Shown: piece after piece, positions 1 through 6,473 of the stretch | Numbering within the stretch: the first letter of the stretch is position 1 | How the letters are laid out: each line of letters opens with the position of its first letter | NCBI GenBank assembly: GCA_041595255.1 | Contig: JBFHKR010000133.1 | Location: forward strand, 1-7,326 | Direction: 5' to 3' | Length of the DNA: 7,326 nt | Source of the DNA: PGYR01 sp041595255 | Lineage (GTDB): Bacteria > Bacteroidota > Ignavibacteria > Kapaibacteriales > UBA2268 | Position numbers and translations under genes: made by a program | The notes under the pieces: model-generated | Told to the model about the DNA's origin: nothing | Seen by the model: the letters and a program-made list of their open reading frames with translations, nothing else | The model's database searches: none

Positions 1-950
1 ACGTTGAAAGTCACATTATCAGCACCAGCTACTACCCTAAAGTAATCACCTTTATCTGACTTTCTATCATATTCTACTGTCGCATATTCTGTTCCCCATG
101 CTGTTACTGGAGGAGGCATCTCAATCAAATGGTCACGACCGTTATTTACTACAGTAGCAGGAATCATACATCGATTATGATATGACAACAAGCCAATTGG
201 TTTGTCAGCTTCAATGAGTGAGCCACTTAGATCAAATAGACCTCTAGTTGTACCCGTACCTTGAACCATGTAAACTTCACCTTGGTTCAATACAACTTTA
301 ATAACGTCGCCGTGCTTTTTACCTTTAACAGTTGTACCGAATCCTGGAGATTTATTAGCACCATCGCGAATTCTTATAGTAACAGTTGTGATATCTTCCT
401 TTGCAAGAACCATAAATCCACCTGCCCACTCTCTAGCTTCATCAAAATCATAGAAACTATTATGAATATAGTCAGTCCCCCAATAATTTGTTGGGATTGC
501 CAAATATCCTTCAGAAGTTACAAATTTTGAGTTCATACAGTAAACGGCAATCGGATCAGGAGAAGTGATTCTCAGTCCAGCATCGACTTTCTTTTCGACA
601 TCATAAACTTCCACATCCCATCCTATACCACCTTTGACAGATGAAAACTCAACTATCTCATGTGCTGGCACATTCTTAGTTTCGTTTATTCCAAGAGCTG
701 CATTGAATATAGTCGCTTTTGTATCTACACTTGAAGTGATATAAATTGCGAGATTTTGGGCTGTTTGACCTTGACTATCATTGTATGGGAAACCAACGTA
801 AAATTCACGACCACTAGAGTTTCGGTCTTGTGTCATAGCATGTCTGAATTTTTGTTTCATTTGCTCGTAACTCTGAGCTTGAGTATCTATCGTACCTAAT
901 AGCAATACAGCAATTAGCAGATAGATTAGATTTAGTAATGAACGCTTCAT
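1..950 (-). CDS. Secreted protein with IgGFc-binding N-terminal-type domain (partial, C-terminus beyond the left edge)
   Basis: I translated the minus strand from an ATG at 950-948; the frame stays open for 316 codons to the window edge, so the C-terminus is missing. Residues 1-25 are a clear Sec signal peptide: MKR, a Leu/Ile-rich core, then a likely cut after TQA before Q26. The mature part reads like the IgGFc-binding protein N-terminal domain (Pfam PF17517 as I recall it): GREFYVGFP at 47-55, GYLAIPTNYWGTDY at 148-161, LSGSLIEADKPIGLLS at 241-256 and the hallmark DHLIEMPPPVTAWGTEY at 273-289. In animals this domain lies at the head of mucin-like mucosal proteins. Bacterial copies are large exported proteins of unproven, possibly adhesive function. 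An AAGGA Shine-Dalgarno lies six bases before the ATG, which supports this start. A type IX secretion sorting domain would be expected at the unseen C-terminus, but this is only inference. Domain call fairly sure, role unknown. Confidence 0.85.
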   Translation of the reverse strand, partial: MKRSLLNLIYLLIAVLLLGTIDTQAQSYEQMKQKFRHAMTQDRNSSGREFYVGFPYNDSQGQTAQNLAIYITSSVDTKATIFNAALGINETKNVPAHEIVEFSSVKGGIGWDVEVYDVEKKVDAGLRITSPDPIAVYCMNSKFVTSEGYLAIPTNYWGTDYIHNSFYDFDEAREWAGGFMVLAKEDITTVTIRIRDGANKSPGFGTTVKGKKHGDVIKVVLNQGEVYMVQGTGTTRGLFDLSGSLIEADKPIGLLSYHNRCMIPATVVNNGRDHLIEMPPPVTAWGTEYATVEYDRKSDKGDYFRVVAGADNVTFN

Positions 951-956
951 AATTAA

Positions 957-961
957 TCCTT
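957..961 (-). promoter_or_regulatory. Shine-Dalgarno of the IgGFc-binding-domain gene
   Basis: On the minus strand AAGGA stands six bases before the ATG at 950. It fixes the start of the secreted protein, because the residues that follow form a normal signal peptide. Confidence 0.6.
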
Positions 962-1145
962 ATATTATTTGAATTTAGTTTTCTTATTTAATCAACTAAC
1001 AGACCAACATTTGATTTGTTACTTTTTATACAAACTTTTTTTACGAGGAATCAATATAATATATTTAGTTTATTTTTACTACATATTTTTGTCTAAATAC
1101 TCTTAATTATTTTTTGCTTCATCTAATAATTTGTATTTATATCCG

Positions 1146-1153
1146 TATATTTG
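1146..1153 (+). promoter_or_regulatory. Bacteroidota-type -7 promoter element of ahcY
   Basis: TATATTTG matches the TAnnTTTG -7 consensus of the Bacteroidota primary sigma factor exactly. It would start transcription near 1160 and give a leader of about 44 bases before ahcY. No TTTG is present at the ideal -33 distance; the closest, at 1130-1133, is too near. A second, poorer-placed match (TATTTTTG) lies at 1084-1091. The rest of the 951-1203 gap shows only A/T-rich sequence. Confidence 0.5.
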
Positions 1154-1169
1154 TGACTTGACAAATGTA
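1146..1169. repeat. Imperfect palindrome over the ahcY promoter (possible operator)
   Basis: Nine-base arms TATATTTGT and ACAAATGTA flank the six-base spacer GACTTG, with one mismatch; the inner six bases (1149-1154 and 1161-1166) pair perfectly. The left arm is the -7 box of ahcY. The right arm, read on the minus strand, is TACATTTG, itself a -7 match that could serve the divergent gene with a leader of about 200 bases. The core TTGT-N6-ACAA has the spacing of Crp/Fnr-family sites, although it is not the canonical TGTGA-N6-TCACA. Confidence 0.4.
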
Positions 1170-1203
1170 AATAATTGTTTTAAATAAATTAGGTGCTTTT
1201 TAA

Positions 1204-2529
1204 ATGGCAACAACAATCGAAAATATTCCAGCAAAAGCAGAGCAAGGACAACTATCAGAAGTTCCTGGCAAATATTGCGTTCGCGATATTAGTTTAGCTC
1301 CAAAAGGAAGATTACTAATGGATTGGGCGGAATCAAGAATGCCCGTTATGAGAAAATTAAGAGAAGAATACTCTAAAACTAAGCCACTAAAAGGCTACGT
1401 TATTGCAGGATGTCTTCACGTTACTAAAGAAACTGGAATTCTAATCAGAACATTAAAAGAAGCTGGCGCTGAAGTTTGGTGGTCTGGTTGCAACCCATTA
1501 TCTACTAATGATGCTGTAGCAGCTGCTCTAGCTGAAGAAGGTATTGGTATGTTTGCATGGCACAATAATGGTCCGGATTTTTACTGGTGTATAGAAAGAA
1601 CTATTGATCCAAAACCACATCTTACTCTTGATGATGGTTGTGATTTGATCAATACTATGCATGAGAAATATAAAGAAATGGCTCAAACACATGTTATTGG
1701 TGGAACAGAAGAAACTACAACTGGTATTCACAGACTAAGATCTCGTGAAAAAGCTGGTGAATTATACTATCCTGTTTATGCTGTAAATGATGCAGAAACA
1801 AAGTGGGATTTTGACAACGTTTATGGTACTGGTCAATCGACTTTGGACGGTATTATTCGTGCTACTTCCGTACTATTAGCAGGTAAAAACTTTGTAGTAG
1901 CTGGACATGGTCATTGTGGATCAGGTGTTGCTCTTCGTGCTAAAGGTATGGGTTCAAATGTAATCATAACTGAAGTAAAACCAACGGCAGCTATGAAAGG
2001 TGTATTGAATGGGCACGAAGTTCTTACTATGGATGAAGCAGCGAAGATAGGAGATATATTCTGTACTGCTACGGGTGTAAAAGATATAATCAGAAAAAAT
2101 CACTTTGAGTCAATGCGAGATGGTGCAATAATTTGTAACACAGGGCATTATGATAGTGAAATTAATATACCTGAGTTAGAAGAAATTGCTGTATCAAAAC
2201 GTACAATTCGTGAAAATTGTGAAGAATATACTCTAGCAAATGGTAATAGACTATACTTGCTTGCCCAAGGTAGGTTAATCAACCTAGCTGCGGCTGAGGG
2301 TCATCCTTCTGAAGTTATGGATATGTCATTTGCAAATCAATTCTTGTCTCACGTTGCTCTTGCTCAAGCACACACTAAAGGTGAAAAACTACCTAACTCT
2401 GTGATTGAAATTCCAACTTCTCAAGACGAATTCGTTGCTGAAACTAAATTAGCAACTATGAATATGTCTATCGATAGTTTGAGTGAAGAACAATTAGCTT
2501 ACATAGAAAACTATAATAGTGGTACATAA
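1204..2529 (+). CDS. ahcY: S-adenosylhomocysteine hydrolase (adenosylhomocysteinase, EC 3.13.2.1)
   Basis: This cytosolic NAD-dependent enzyme splits S-adenosylhomocysteine into adenosine and homocysteine, relieving product inhibition of methyltransferases. The 441 residues show the family motifs in order: GCLHVT at 70-74 (His72), DDGCDL at 143-148, EETTTG at 169-174, VNDAETK at 194-200 (Lys200), FDN at 203-205, the NAD-binding glycine loop at 234-241, ITEV at 255-258 with ribose-binding Glu257, and CNTGHYD at 311-317. The NVYGTGQSTLDGI block and the short C-terminus, which lacks the usual KPDHYRY tail, place it with the archaeal/Thermotoga/cyanobacterial branch rather than the long bacterial form. 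The glycine loop reads GHGHCGSG where both branches normally have GYGxxGKG, and EVKP replaces the usual EVDP/EIDP. The gene stands alone, with its own promoter and a strong terminator. There is no clear Shine-Dalgarno before the ATG. Tandem stops TAA TAG end it. Confidence 0.96.
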   Translation: MATTIENIPAKAEQGQLSEVPGKYCVRDISLAPKGRLLMDWAESRMPVMRKLREEYSKTKPLKGYVIAGCLHVTKETGILIRTLKEAGAEVWWSGCNPLSTNDAVAAALAEEGIGMFAWHNNGPDFYWCIERTIDPKPHLTLDDGCDLINTMHEKYKEMAQTHVIGGTEETTTGIHRLRSREKAGELYYPVYAVNDAETKWDFDNVYGTGQSTLDGIIRATSVLLAGKNFVVAGHGHCGSGVALRAKGMGSNVIITEVKPTAAMKGVLNGHEVLTMDEAAKIGDIFCTATGVKDIIRKNHFESMRDGAIICNTGHYDSEINIPELEEIAVSKRTIRENCEEYTLANGNRLYLLAQGRLINLAAAEGHPSEVMDMSFANQFLSHVALAQAHTKGEKLPNSVIEIPTSQDEFVAETKLATMNMSIDSLSEEQLAYIENYNSGT

Positions 2530-2556
2530 TAGTTTAAGACTATTTATTCGAATTAT

Positions 2557-2596
2557 AAAAGTCGTTCTGGGATTACCCGAAACGGCTTTTTTTTTT
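2557..2596 (+). terminator. Rho-independent terminator of ahcY
   Basis: Bases 2557-2566 pair with 2581-2590 (one G-U wobble). After one mismatch and a T-G wobble, GGG 2569-2571 pairs with CCC 2576-2578 around the loop ATTA. A run of ten T residues (2587-2596) follows the GC-rich part. It begins 27 bases after the ahcY stop and isolates ahcY from the TPR gene downstream. Confidence 0.9.
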
Positions 2597-2633
2597 GCAA
2601 ATTTGCTGCATTTAATTAAATTACAAAAATAAT

Positions 2634-2641
2634 TAAGGAGG
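2634..2641 (+). promoter_or_regulatory. Perfect Shine-Dalgarno of the first TPR gene
   Basis: TAAGGAGG is a full match to the anti-Shine-Dalgarno and lies five bases before the ATG at 2647, so it settles that start. It stands out because ahcY, the glycosyltransferase and the second TPR gene show little or no such site. Confidence 0.75.
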
Positions 2642-2646
2642 CCCAA

Positions 2647-3735
2647 ATGAATAACATTTATATCATTTCAATTATTATATTCGTAATATTAACCATAAGC
2701 TTATCATCATTTCAAAACGAGAATAGTTCCAATCCGAAAACTTATGGAGGTTCTAAGTCAAATGAAGCGATTATACTTTATAATGCTGGTGATTCTCTTA
2801 GAGCGGAGGGTAATTATGAAGAAGCGATAAAAAAATTTCACTTAGCAATGTCAATTGACAAAGAGTTTTTAGAAGTTTATGATAATATTGCTTTAGTTTA
2901 TCAAAATATGGGGAATTTAGATTCTGCCGAATATTACTATAATAAGTCACTAGAGTTGTACTCCGGTGGAGTAAATTCGAATTTTAACTTATCGGTAATA
3001 TATATTCAAAGTAAAAAATTAGAAAAAGCTAAGGAATTATTAATTAATATGCTTGAAGCTAATCCTAATTCTGCCAGAGGGTATTATGGATTAGCAAATA
3101 TTCATATTATGAATGGGGACTTTGAACAATGTATTGTTAACATAAACAAAGCTATCCCACTATTTAAGATTAGTGACCCTAGTAATCTCGGTTCCGCATA
3201 TATGATAAAAGGCTATGCCTTTGCTAATAGTAAAGACCTAGATAGTGCTAAAGTATATTTTAAACTTGCAGAATCAACCGGAATTCAAATCCCAGATGAT
3301 GTTAGACCATTAATTCAGACAGATGAAGAAAATGATCAAGAAATGTTAATGATAATTGACAAATTATTAGATACTCCTGTCAATGATTTTGACAAAGATG
3401 AATTCAAGTTATTAGGTAAAAAGTTACTTATTTGGATTCCTAAAAAAGACAGAGGTACTATATTACTTTCTGAACCATTACTTACAACTAGCACTTGCTC
3501 ACAATGTATGGCTATATTTTTAGCGGCCTGGTCTAAATACCATTTAGAAGTAGGTGATAATAACTTATTAGAAGGTGCATATTATACTATTGAAAGAACA
3601 ATAAAATACTATCAAGATAATAGAGATTTTTTAGAGGCTAACGAAGCACTTGATGGATTTATAAAGGCAAAAGAAGAGGGCAGGCTTAAAGAAGAAGTTG
3701 AAAATGCATTATCAAGAATAGATTTTGAGAAATAA
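2647..3735 (+). CDS. Exported TPR protein with C-terminal CxxC domain (paralogue 1)
   Basis: Residues 1-21 are a hydrophobic export signal (signal peptide or N-terminal anchor); there is no lipobox cysteine, so the protein probably acts in the periplasm or attached to the inner membrane. From about 41 to 214 it carries roughly five tetratricopeptide repeats, recognisable by GNYEEAIKKF (55-64), NMGNLDSAEYYYNKSLEL (87-104), GYYGLANIH (145-153) and the fifth around 181-214. TPR arrays usually hold protein partners. After a short acidic linker (225-231) comes a C-terminal region, about 231-359, that I cannot assign to a named domain: LLIW at 260-263, CSQC at 284-287, AWSKY at 294-298, GD at 303-304 and EGRLKEEV at 344-351. 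It aligns almost without gaps to the end of the protein at 5288-6460. The strong Shine-Dalgarno fixes the start. No known function; the TPR call is sure, any specific role is not. Confidence 0.85.
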   Translation: MNNIYIISIIIFVILTISLSSFQNENSSNPKTYGGSKSNEAIILYNAGDSLRAEGNYEEAIKKFHLAMSIDKEFLEVYDNIALVYQNMGNLDSAEYYYNKSLELYSGGVNSNFNLSVIYIQSKKLEKAKELLINMLEANPNSARGYYGLANIHIMNGDFEQCIVNINKAIPLFKISDPSNLGSAYMIKGYAFANSKDLDSAKVYFKLAESTGIQIPDDVRPLIQTDEENDQEMLMIIDKLLDTPVNDFDKDEFKLLGKKLLIWIPKKDRGTILLSEPLLTTSTCSQCMAIFLAAWSKYHLEVGDNNLLEGAYYTIERTIKYYQDNRDFLEANEALDGFIKAKEEGRLKEEVENALSRIDFEK

Positions 3736-3760
3736 CTTAATATAAGTTTCTTTTTAAATC

Positions 3761-3796
3761 GAAAGTAACTCTAACTACTAAAACCCATTTACTTTC
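3761..3796. repeat. Inverted repeat upstream of the glycosyltransferase promoter
   Basis: GAAAGTAA (3761-3768) and TTACTTTC (3789-3796) are perfect inverted copies separated by 20 bases. The right arm ends two bases before the -7 box at 3799. It could be an operator, or a weak hairpin ending the TPR transcript. No T-run typical of a terminator follows, and an 8-bp arm pair in A/T-rich DNA may be chance. Confidence 0.3.
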
Positions 3797-3798
3797 TC

Positions 3799-3806
3799 TA
3801 TATTTG
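3799..3806 (+). promoter_or_regulatory. Bacteroidota-type -7 promoter element of the glycosyltransferase gene
   Basis: TATATTTG is an exact TAnnTTTG match, identical to the box before ahcY. It would give a start near 3812 and a leader of about 30 bases before the ATG at 3844. No good TTTG -33 element is seen upstream. Confidence 0.45.
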
Positions 3807-3843
3807 CTTTAAATATATATACATATTTGAAGAATTTAAATTA

Positions 3844-4938
3844 ATGAAGAATATTTGCTTTTTGAATAGTATTAAATTCTGGGGTGGAGGCGAAAAGCTA
3901 CACCTAGAAAATGCAATTGAATTCAATAAAAAGAATTATAATGTTACAGTTGCTGCTGACCCGAACTCTATTCTTTGGCAAAAATCATCAACACATAGCT
4001 TAACTTTATCACCCATATCAGTTAGCAATATATCTTTCTTAAATCCATTCAAGGTACTGAAATTCGCTTCTTTCTTGCGAAACAATAAGGTTGATACAAT
4101 AGTGTTTTCTTCTTCTCAGGATCTAAAGTTTGGTGCTTTAGCAGGCAAAATTGCTGGAGTTAATAGGATCGTTTATTTGCGTGGACTTGCAACACCAATA
4201 AAATCTAGTTTTATAAATAAGTATATTTTCAAATCCTGTTTAACCCATATTATATCTAACTCTGATGAAACGAAAAGACAGATATTAAAATATCTGAGCC
4301 CACTTATTCCGAGCAAAAAAGTACATACTATATATCACGGAATTGAGTTTGATGATACTAACTCTAAAGAGATTGATTATATCCGCAATAATGCGAAAGG
4401 GATTATACTAGGAAATGCGGGAAGATTGACCAAACAAAAGCGTCAAAAAGACCTTATAGAAATTGCGAAAGAACTAGATAAAAGGAAAATAGACTTTACA
4501 TTATTCATTGCAGGAGAAGGAGAAGAACGCCAAAATCTTGAAGAAGAGATCAAACGAAATAACCTTCAAGATAAAGTTATATTGCTTGGGTTTGTCGAAG
4601 ACGTAAGTACTTTTATGAACTCCATCGATATTTTCTTACTTACTTCAGAATGGGAGGGATTTGGCTTTGTTATAGTAGAAGCTATGATGAAATCGAAACC
4701 AGTTGTAGCTTATGATATAACTAGTAACCCCGAGATAATAGATAATAATGTTACAGGTTATTTGATAGATTTCGCTAATATAGCTCTATTCGTAGAAAAG
4801 ATAGAAATTTTAGCTAATAATCCTGAGTTACGAAAACAAATAGGGCAAGAAGGTCTGAAAAGAGTTAAAGAAAAATTTATACTAAAGGATAGAATTAATG
4901 AGTTGGAAGCTTATTTACTAGAAAACGATAATAACTAA
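3844..4938 (+). CDS. Glycosyltransferase family 4-type (GT-B fold) protein
   Basis: Such enzymes move a sugar from an activated nucleotide donor to a lipid-linked or surface glycan acceptor at the cytoplasmic face of the membrane, typically in LPS, O-antigen, capsule or exopolysaccharide assembly. The 364 residues fit a full-length GT4 enzyme. The N-terminal acceptor half has the glycine-rich WGGGEKL at 13-19. The C-terminal donor half has NAGRLTKQKRQKDLI at 191-205 (phosphate-contacting Arg194 and Lys199 by analogy), FIAGEGEERQNLEEEI at 221-236, KVILLGFVEDV at 244-254 and the signature E-x7-E as EGFGFVIVE at 271-279, followed by NPEII and NVTGYLI. There is no signal peptide or membrane span. 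Donor and acceptor cannot be read from sequence. It sits alone between two TPR paralogues with its own promoter-like box, not in a sugar cluster. The start follows weak GAAGAA; no better upstream start is seen. Confidence 0.9.
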   Translation: MKNICFLNSIKFWGGGEKLHLENAIEFNKKNYNVTVAADPNSILWQKSSTHSLTLSPISVSNISFLNPFKVLKFASFLRNNKVDTIVFSSSQDLKFGALAGKIAGVNRIVYLRGLATPIKSSFINKYIFKSCLTHIISNSDETKRQILKYLSPLIPSKKVHTIYHGIEFDDTNSKEIDYIRNNAKGIILGNAGRLTKQKRQKDLIEIAKELDKRKIDFTLFIAGEGEERQNLEEEIKRNNLQDKVILLGFVEDVSTFMNSIDIFLLTSEWEGFGFVIVEAMMKSKPVVAYDITSNPEIIDNNVTGYLIDFANIALFVEKIEILANNPELRKQIGQEGLKRVKEKFILKDRINELEAYLLENDNN

Positions 4939-4944
4939 GAATTC

Positions 4945-5181
4945 TCAACTAACTTTTTTTAATATTTCCCTTTTTTCAAGCCACTTATCAAATTTTACTG
5001 AAAACATATTTAATAATTCTAAGACCAAAACAGGTACAAAAGTAGAAACAATATATCTCAAATAATCAAATTCGCCCCATCCATTAGATGTAATTTCTAA
5101 AATAAAAAACATAACCGGAAGCAGAATATAAAAAATAATTCTATTCCCTTCCATAAATCCATATTTCTTTTCTTCTGACAA
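4945..5181 (-). CDS. Small two-helix membrane protein of unknown function
   Basis: This 78-residue protein has two hydrophobic segments, about 14-30 (IIFYILLPVMFFILEI) and 43-60 (YIVSTFVPVLVLELLNMF). They are joined by a short loop and flanked by a charged N-terminus (SEEKK) and a Lys/Glu-rich tail (KFDKWLEKREILKK). The charge pattern predicts a hairpin with both ends in the cytoplasm. I do not recognise the family. The longest reading starts at TTG (5181-5179), supported by AGGA seven bases upstream on the minus strand and an in-frame TAA two codons before; an ATG at 5154-5152 would give 69 residues and keep both helices. Its stop lies 6 bases from the stop of the converging glycosyltransferase, with no terminator hairpin between. 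The membrane layout and the fitting start site suggest a real gene, but it may be a chance frame. Confidence 0.6.
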   Translation of the reverse strand: MSEEKKYGFMEGNRIIFYILLPVMFFILEITSNGWGEFDYLRYIVSTFVPVLVLELLNMFSVKFDKWLEKREILKKVS

Positions 5182-5248
5182 TTGTTAATCCTAGATTAGA
5201 AGTTCTAATCAAAACTAATTATTTTTATGTAAATAAAAGAAAATATTT

Positions 5249-5256
5249 TATATTTA
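5249..5256 (+). promoter_or_regulatory. Possible -7 element of the second TPR gene
   Basis: TATATTTA matches TAnnTTTG at seven of eight positions and would place the transcript start about 25 bases before the ATG at 5288. It is the best candidate in the 106-base divergent gap 5182-5287, but such A/T-rich sequence makes chance matches likely. Confidence 0.25.
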
Positions 5257-5287
5257 CTCCAAATCAATTTTCAATAGTGGGCTAAAT

Positions 5288-6460
5288 ATGAAAAACTTTG
5301 TATCATTATTCACCATATTTCTCTTTATATCAATCACTTCCTTATACTCGGATAAAACTCCTGAAAGAAATATAAAATTTTTAAATTCACCAGAAGGAGT
5401 TGAATCTGAAGAAATAACTGGCTACAATGGAACTAGTAACCCAAACGCACTCAAATATTTCAATTCAGCTTTGGATGCTTTCAGAGCAAATAAACCAGAA
5501 GAAGCTATAGAACTCTACCACAAATCAATATCAGAAGACCCTAAATTCGTAGAAGCATACGATAATTTAGGTCGAGTCTTTAGAGGTCAAAATATGCCTG
5601 ATTCAGCTATATACTATTATGATAAAAGTCTTGAGCTCTTTCCTAAAGGAGTATTTGCTAATCAAAATAAGGCAATTGTTTATTTCTACAATGAACAATA
5701 TGACAAAGCTATAGAAATGTATAAACATATGATTGACATATTACCGGAATCACCAGAAGGGCATTATGGGCTTGCACAAGTTTATTTACAAACTTTAGAA
5801 TTGAAAACAGCTATCGAAGAAATAAATAAAGCAATAGAGCTTTATAAGGAAGAGGCATCGCCATTACTTAGTGATGGTTATATAACAAAAGCACTTATTT
5901 ATGCTAGAATGGAAGATTTACCTAAAGTAAAAGAGAATTTGATATTAGCTAAAGAAAATGGGGCAAAACTAAATGAAAATATGGAAAAATTAATCTCTTC
6001 CGATCAGAATAGTAACGAAAATGAAGATAATGAAACTCAGAAGGTTCTCAATGCTATTAATTGGATTTTAGATAACCCTATGACCGAAGAATCGATGGAA
6101 AAAAGAGAAGAAGTTTTAGATGCCTTATTAATATGGACATTTAAAACTGATAAAGTAAGTATTTATATTACACCCGAATTAACCCCAGTAGAAAATTGTA
6201 AAATCTGTTTGCAAATCTTTTCTATAGCATGGAGTAAATATGTACTAGAAAATGGTGATAAGGAAGACCTTATAGGTGCTGCGGTTTACGCTGTCCGCAC
6301 TTTGAATAATTATTATAGTACTAATAGAGACTATATAGATAGAAATGATTTAATAGAAGAGCTAATAGAATTAGAATTGGAAGGAAATCTAAAGGAGAAG
6401 GTAACTGAAGTAATAGAAGCAATTGACAAAGAAAACACCACTACAATAAAGGTAGATTAA
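5288..6460 (+). CDS. Exported TPR protein with C-terminal CxxC domain (paralogue 2)
   Basis: Residues 1-21 form a Sec signal peptide (MKN, then a Phe/Ile/Leu core ending SLYS), so the protein is exported, probably to the periplasm. About five tetratricopeptide repeats span 53-227, with KPEEAIELYHKSI (69-81), MPDSAIYYYDKSLELF (103-118), QYDKAIEMY (137-145) and GHYGLAQVYLQ (158-168). A low-complexity Asn/Glu/Asp stretch (238-250) links to a C-terminal region, 251-380, with LLIW (280-283), VSIYI (290-294), CKIC (304-307), AWSKYVLENGD (314-324), NRD (346-348) and EGNLKE (365-370). The protein is collinear with the one at 2647-3735 over its whole length; the last ~100 residues match at about 40% identity by eye with a single one-residue gap. 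TPRs imply protein binding; the tail has no assigned function. From memory it resembles small secreted uncharacterised Bacteroidota proteins, but those lack the CxxC. There is no Shine-Dalgarno before the ATG. Confidence 0.85.
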   Translation: MKNFVSLFTIFLFISITSLYSDKTPERNIKFLNSPEGVESEEITGYNGTSNPNALKYFNSALDAFRANKPEEAIELYHKSISEDPKFVEAYDNLGRVFRGQNMPDSAIYYYDKSLELFPKGVFANQNKAIVYFYNEQYDKAIEMYKHMIDILPESPEGHYGLAQVYLQTLELKTAIEEINKAIELYKEEASPLLSDGYITKALIYARMEDLPKVKENLILAKENGAKLNENMEKLISSDQNSNENEDNETQKVLNAINWILDNPMTEESMEKREEVLDALLIWTFKTDKVSIYITPELTPVENCKICLQIFSIAWSKYVLENGDKEDLIGAAVYAVRTLNNYYSTNRDYIDRNDLIEELIELELEGNLKEKVTEVIEAIDKENTTTIKVD

Positions 6461-6473
6461 ATTATTTTTGCAC

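Noticed and set aside
261..530. Plus-strand open frame of 89 codons
   Set aside because: It lies wholly inside the minus-strand IgGFc-binding-domain gene, has no start signal, and its translation looks like no protein family.
1154..1203. SAH or SAM riboswitch ahead of ahcY
   Set aside because: The leader after the likely transcript start is only about 44 bases, A/T-rich, and lacks the conserved GC-rich helices of these riboswitches.
1528..1731. Minus-strand open frame of 67 codons
   Set aside because: It lies inside ahcY, whose motifs are unmistakable in the other strand.
2597..2606. Palindrome GCAAATTTGC after the ahcY terminator
   Set aside because: A single 10-base palindrome in A/T-rich DNA is expected by chance, and no promoter element is linked to it.
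3496..3510. CxxC of the TPR proteins as a c-type haem site
   Set aside because: Haem attachment needs CxxCH; here the next residue is Met in one paralogue and Leu in the other.
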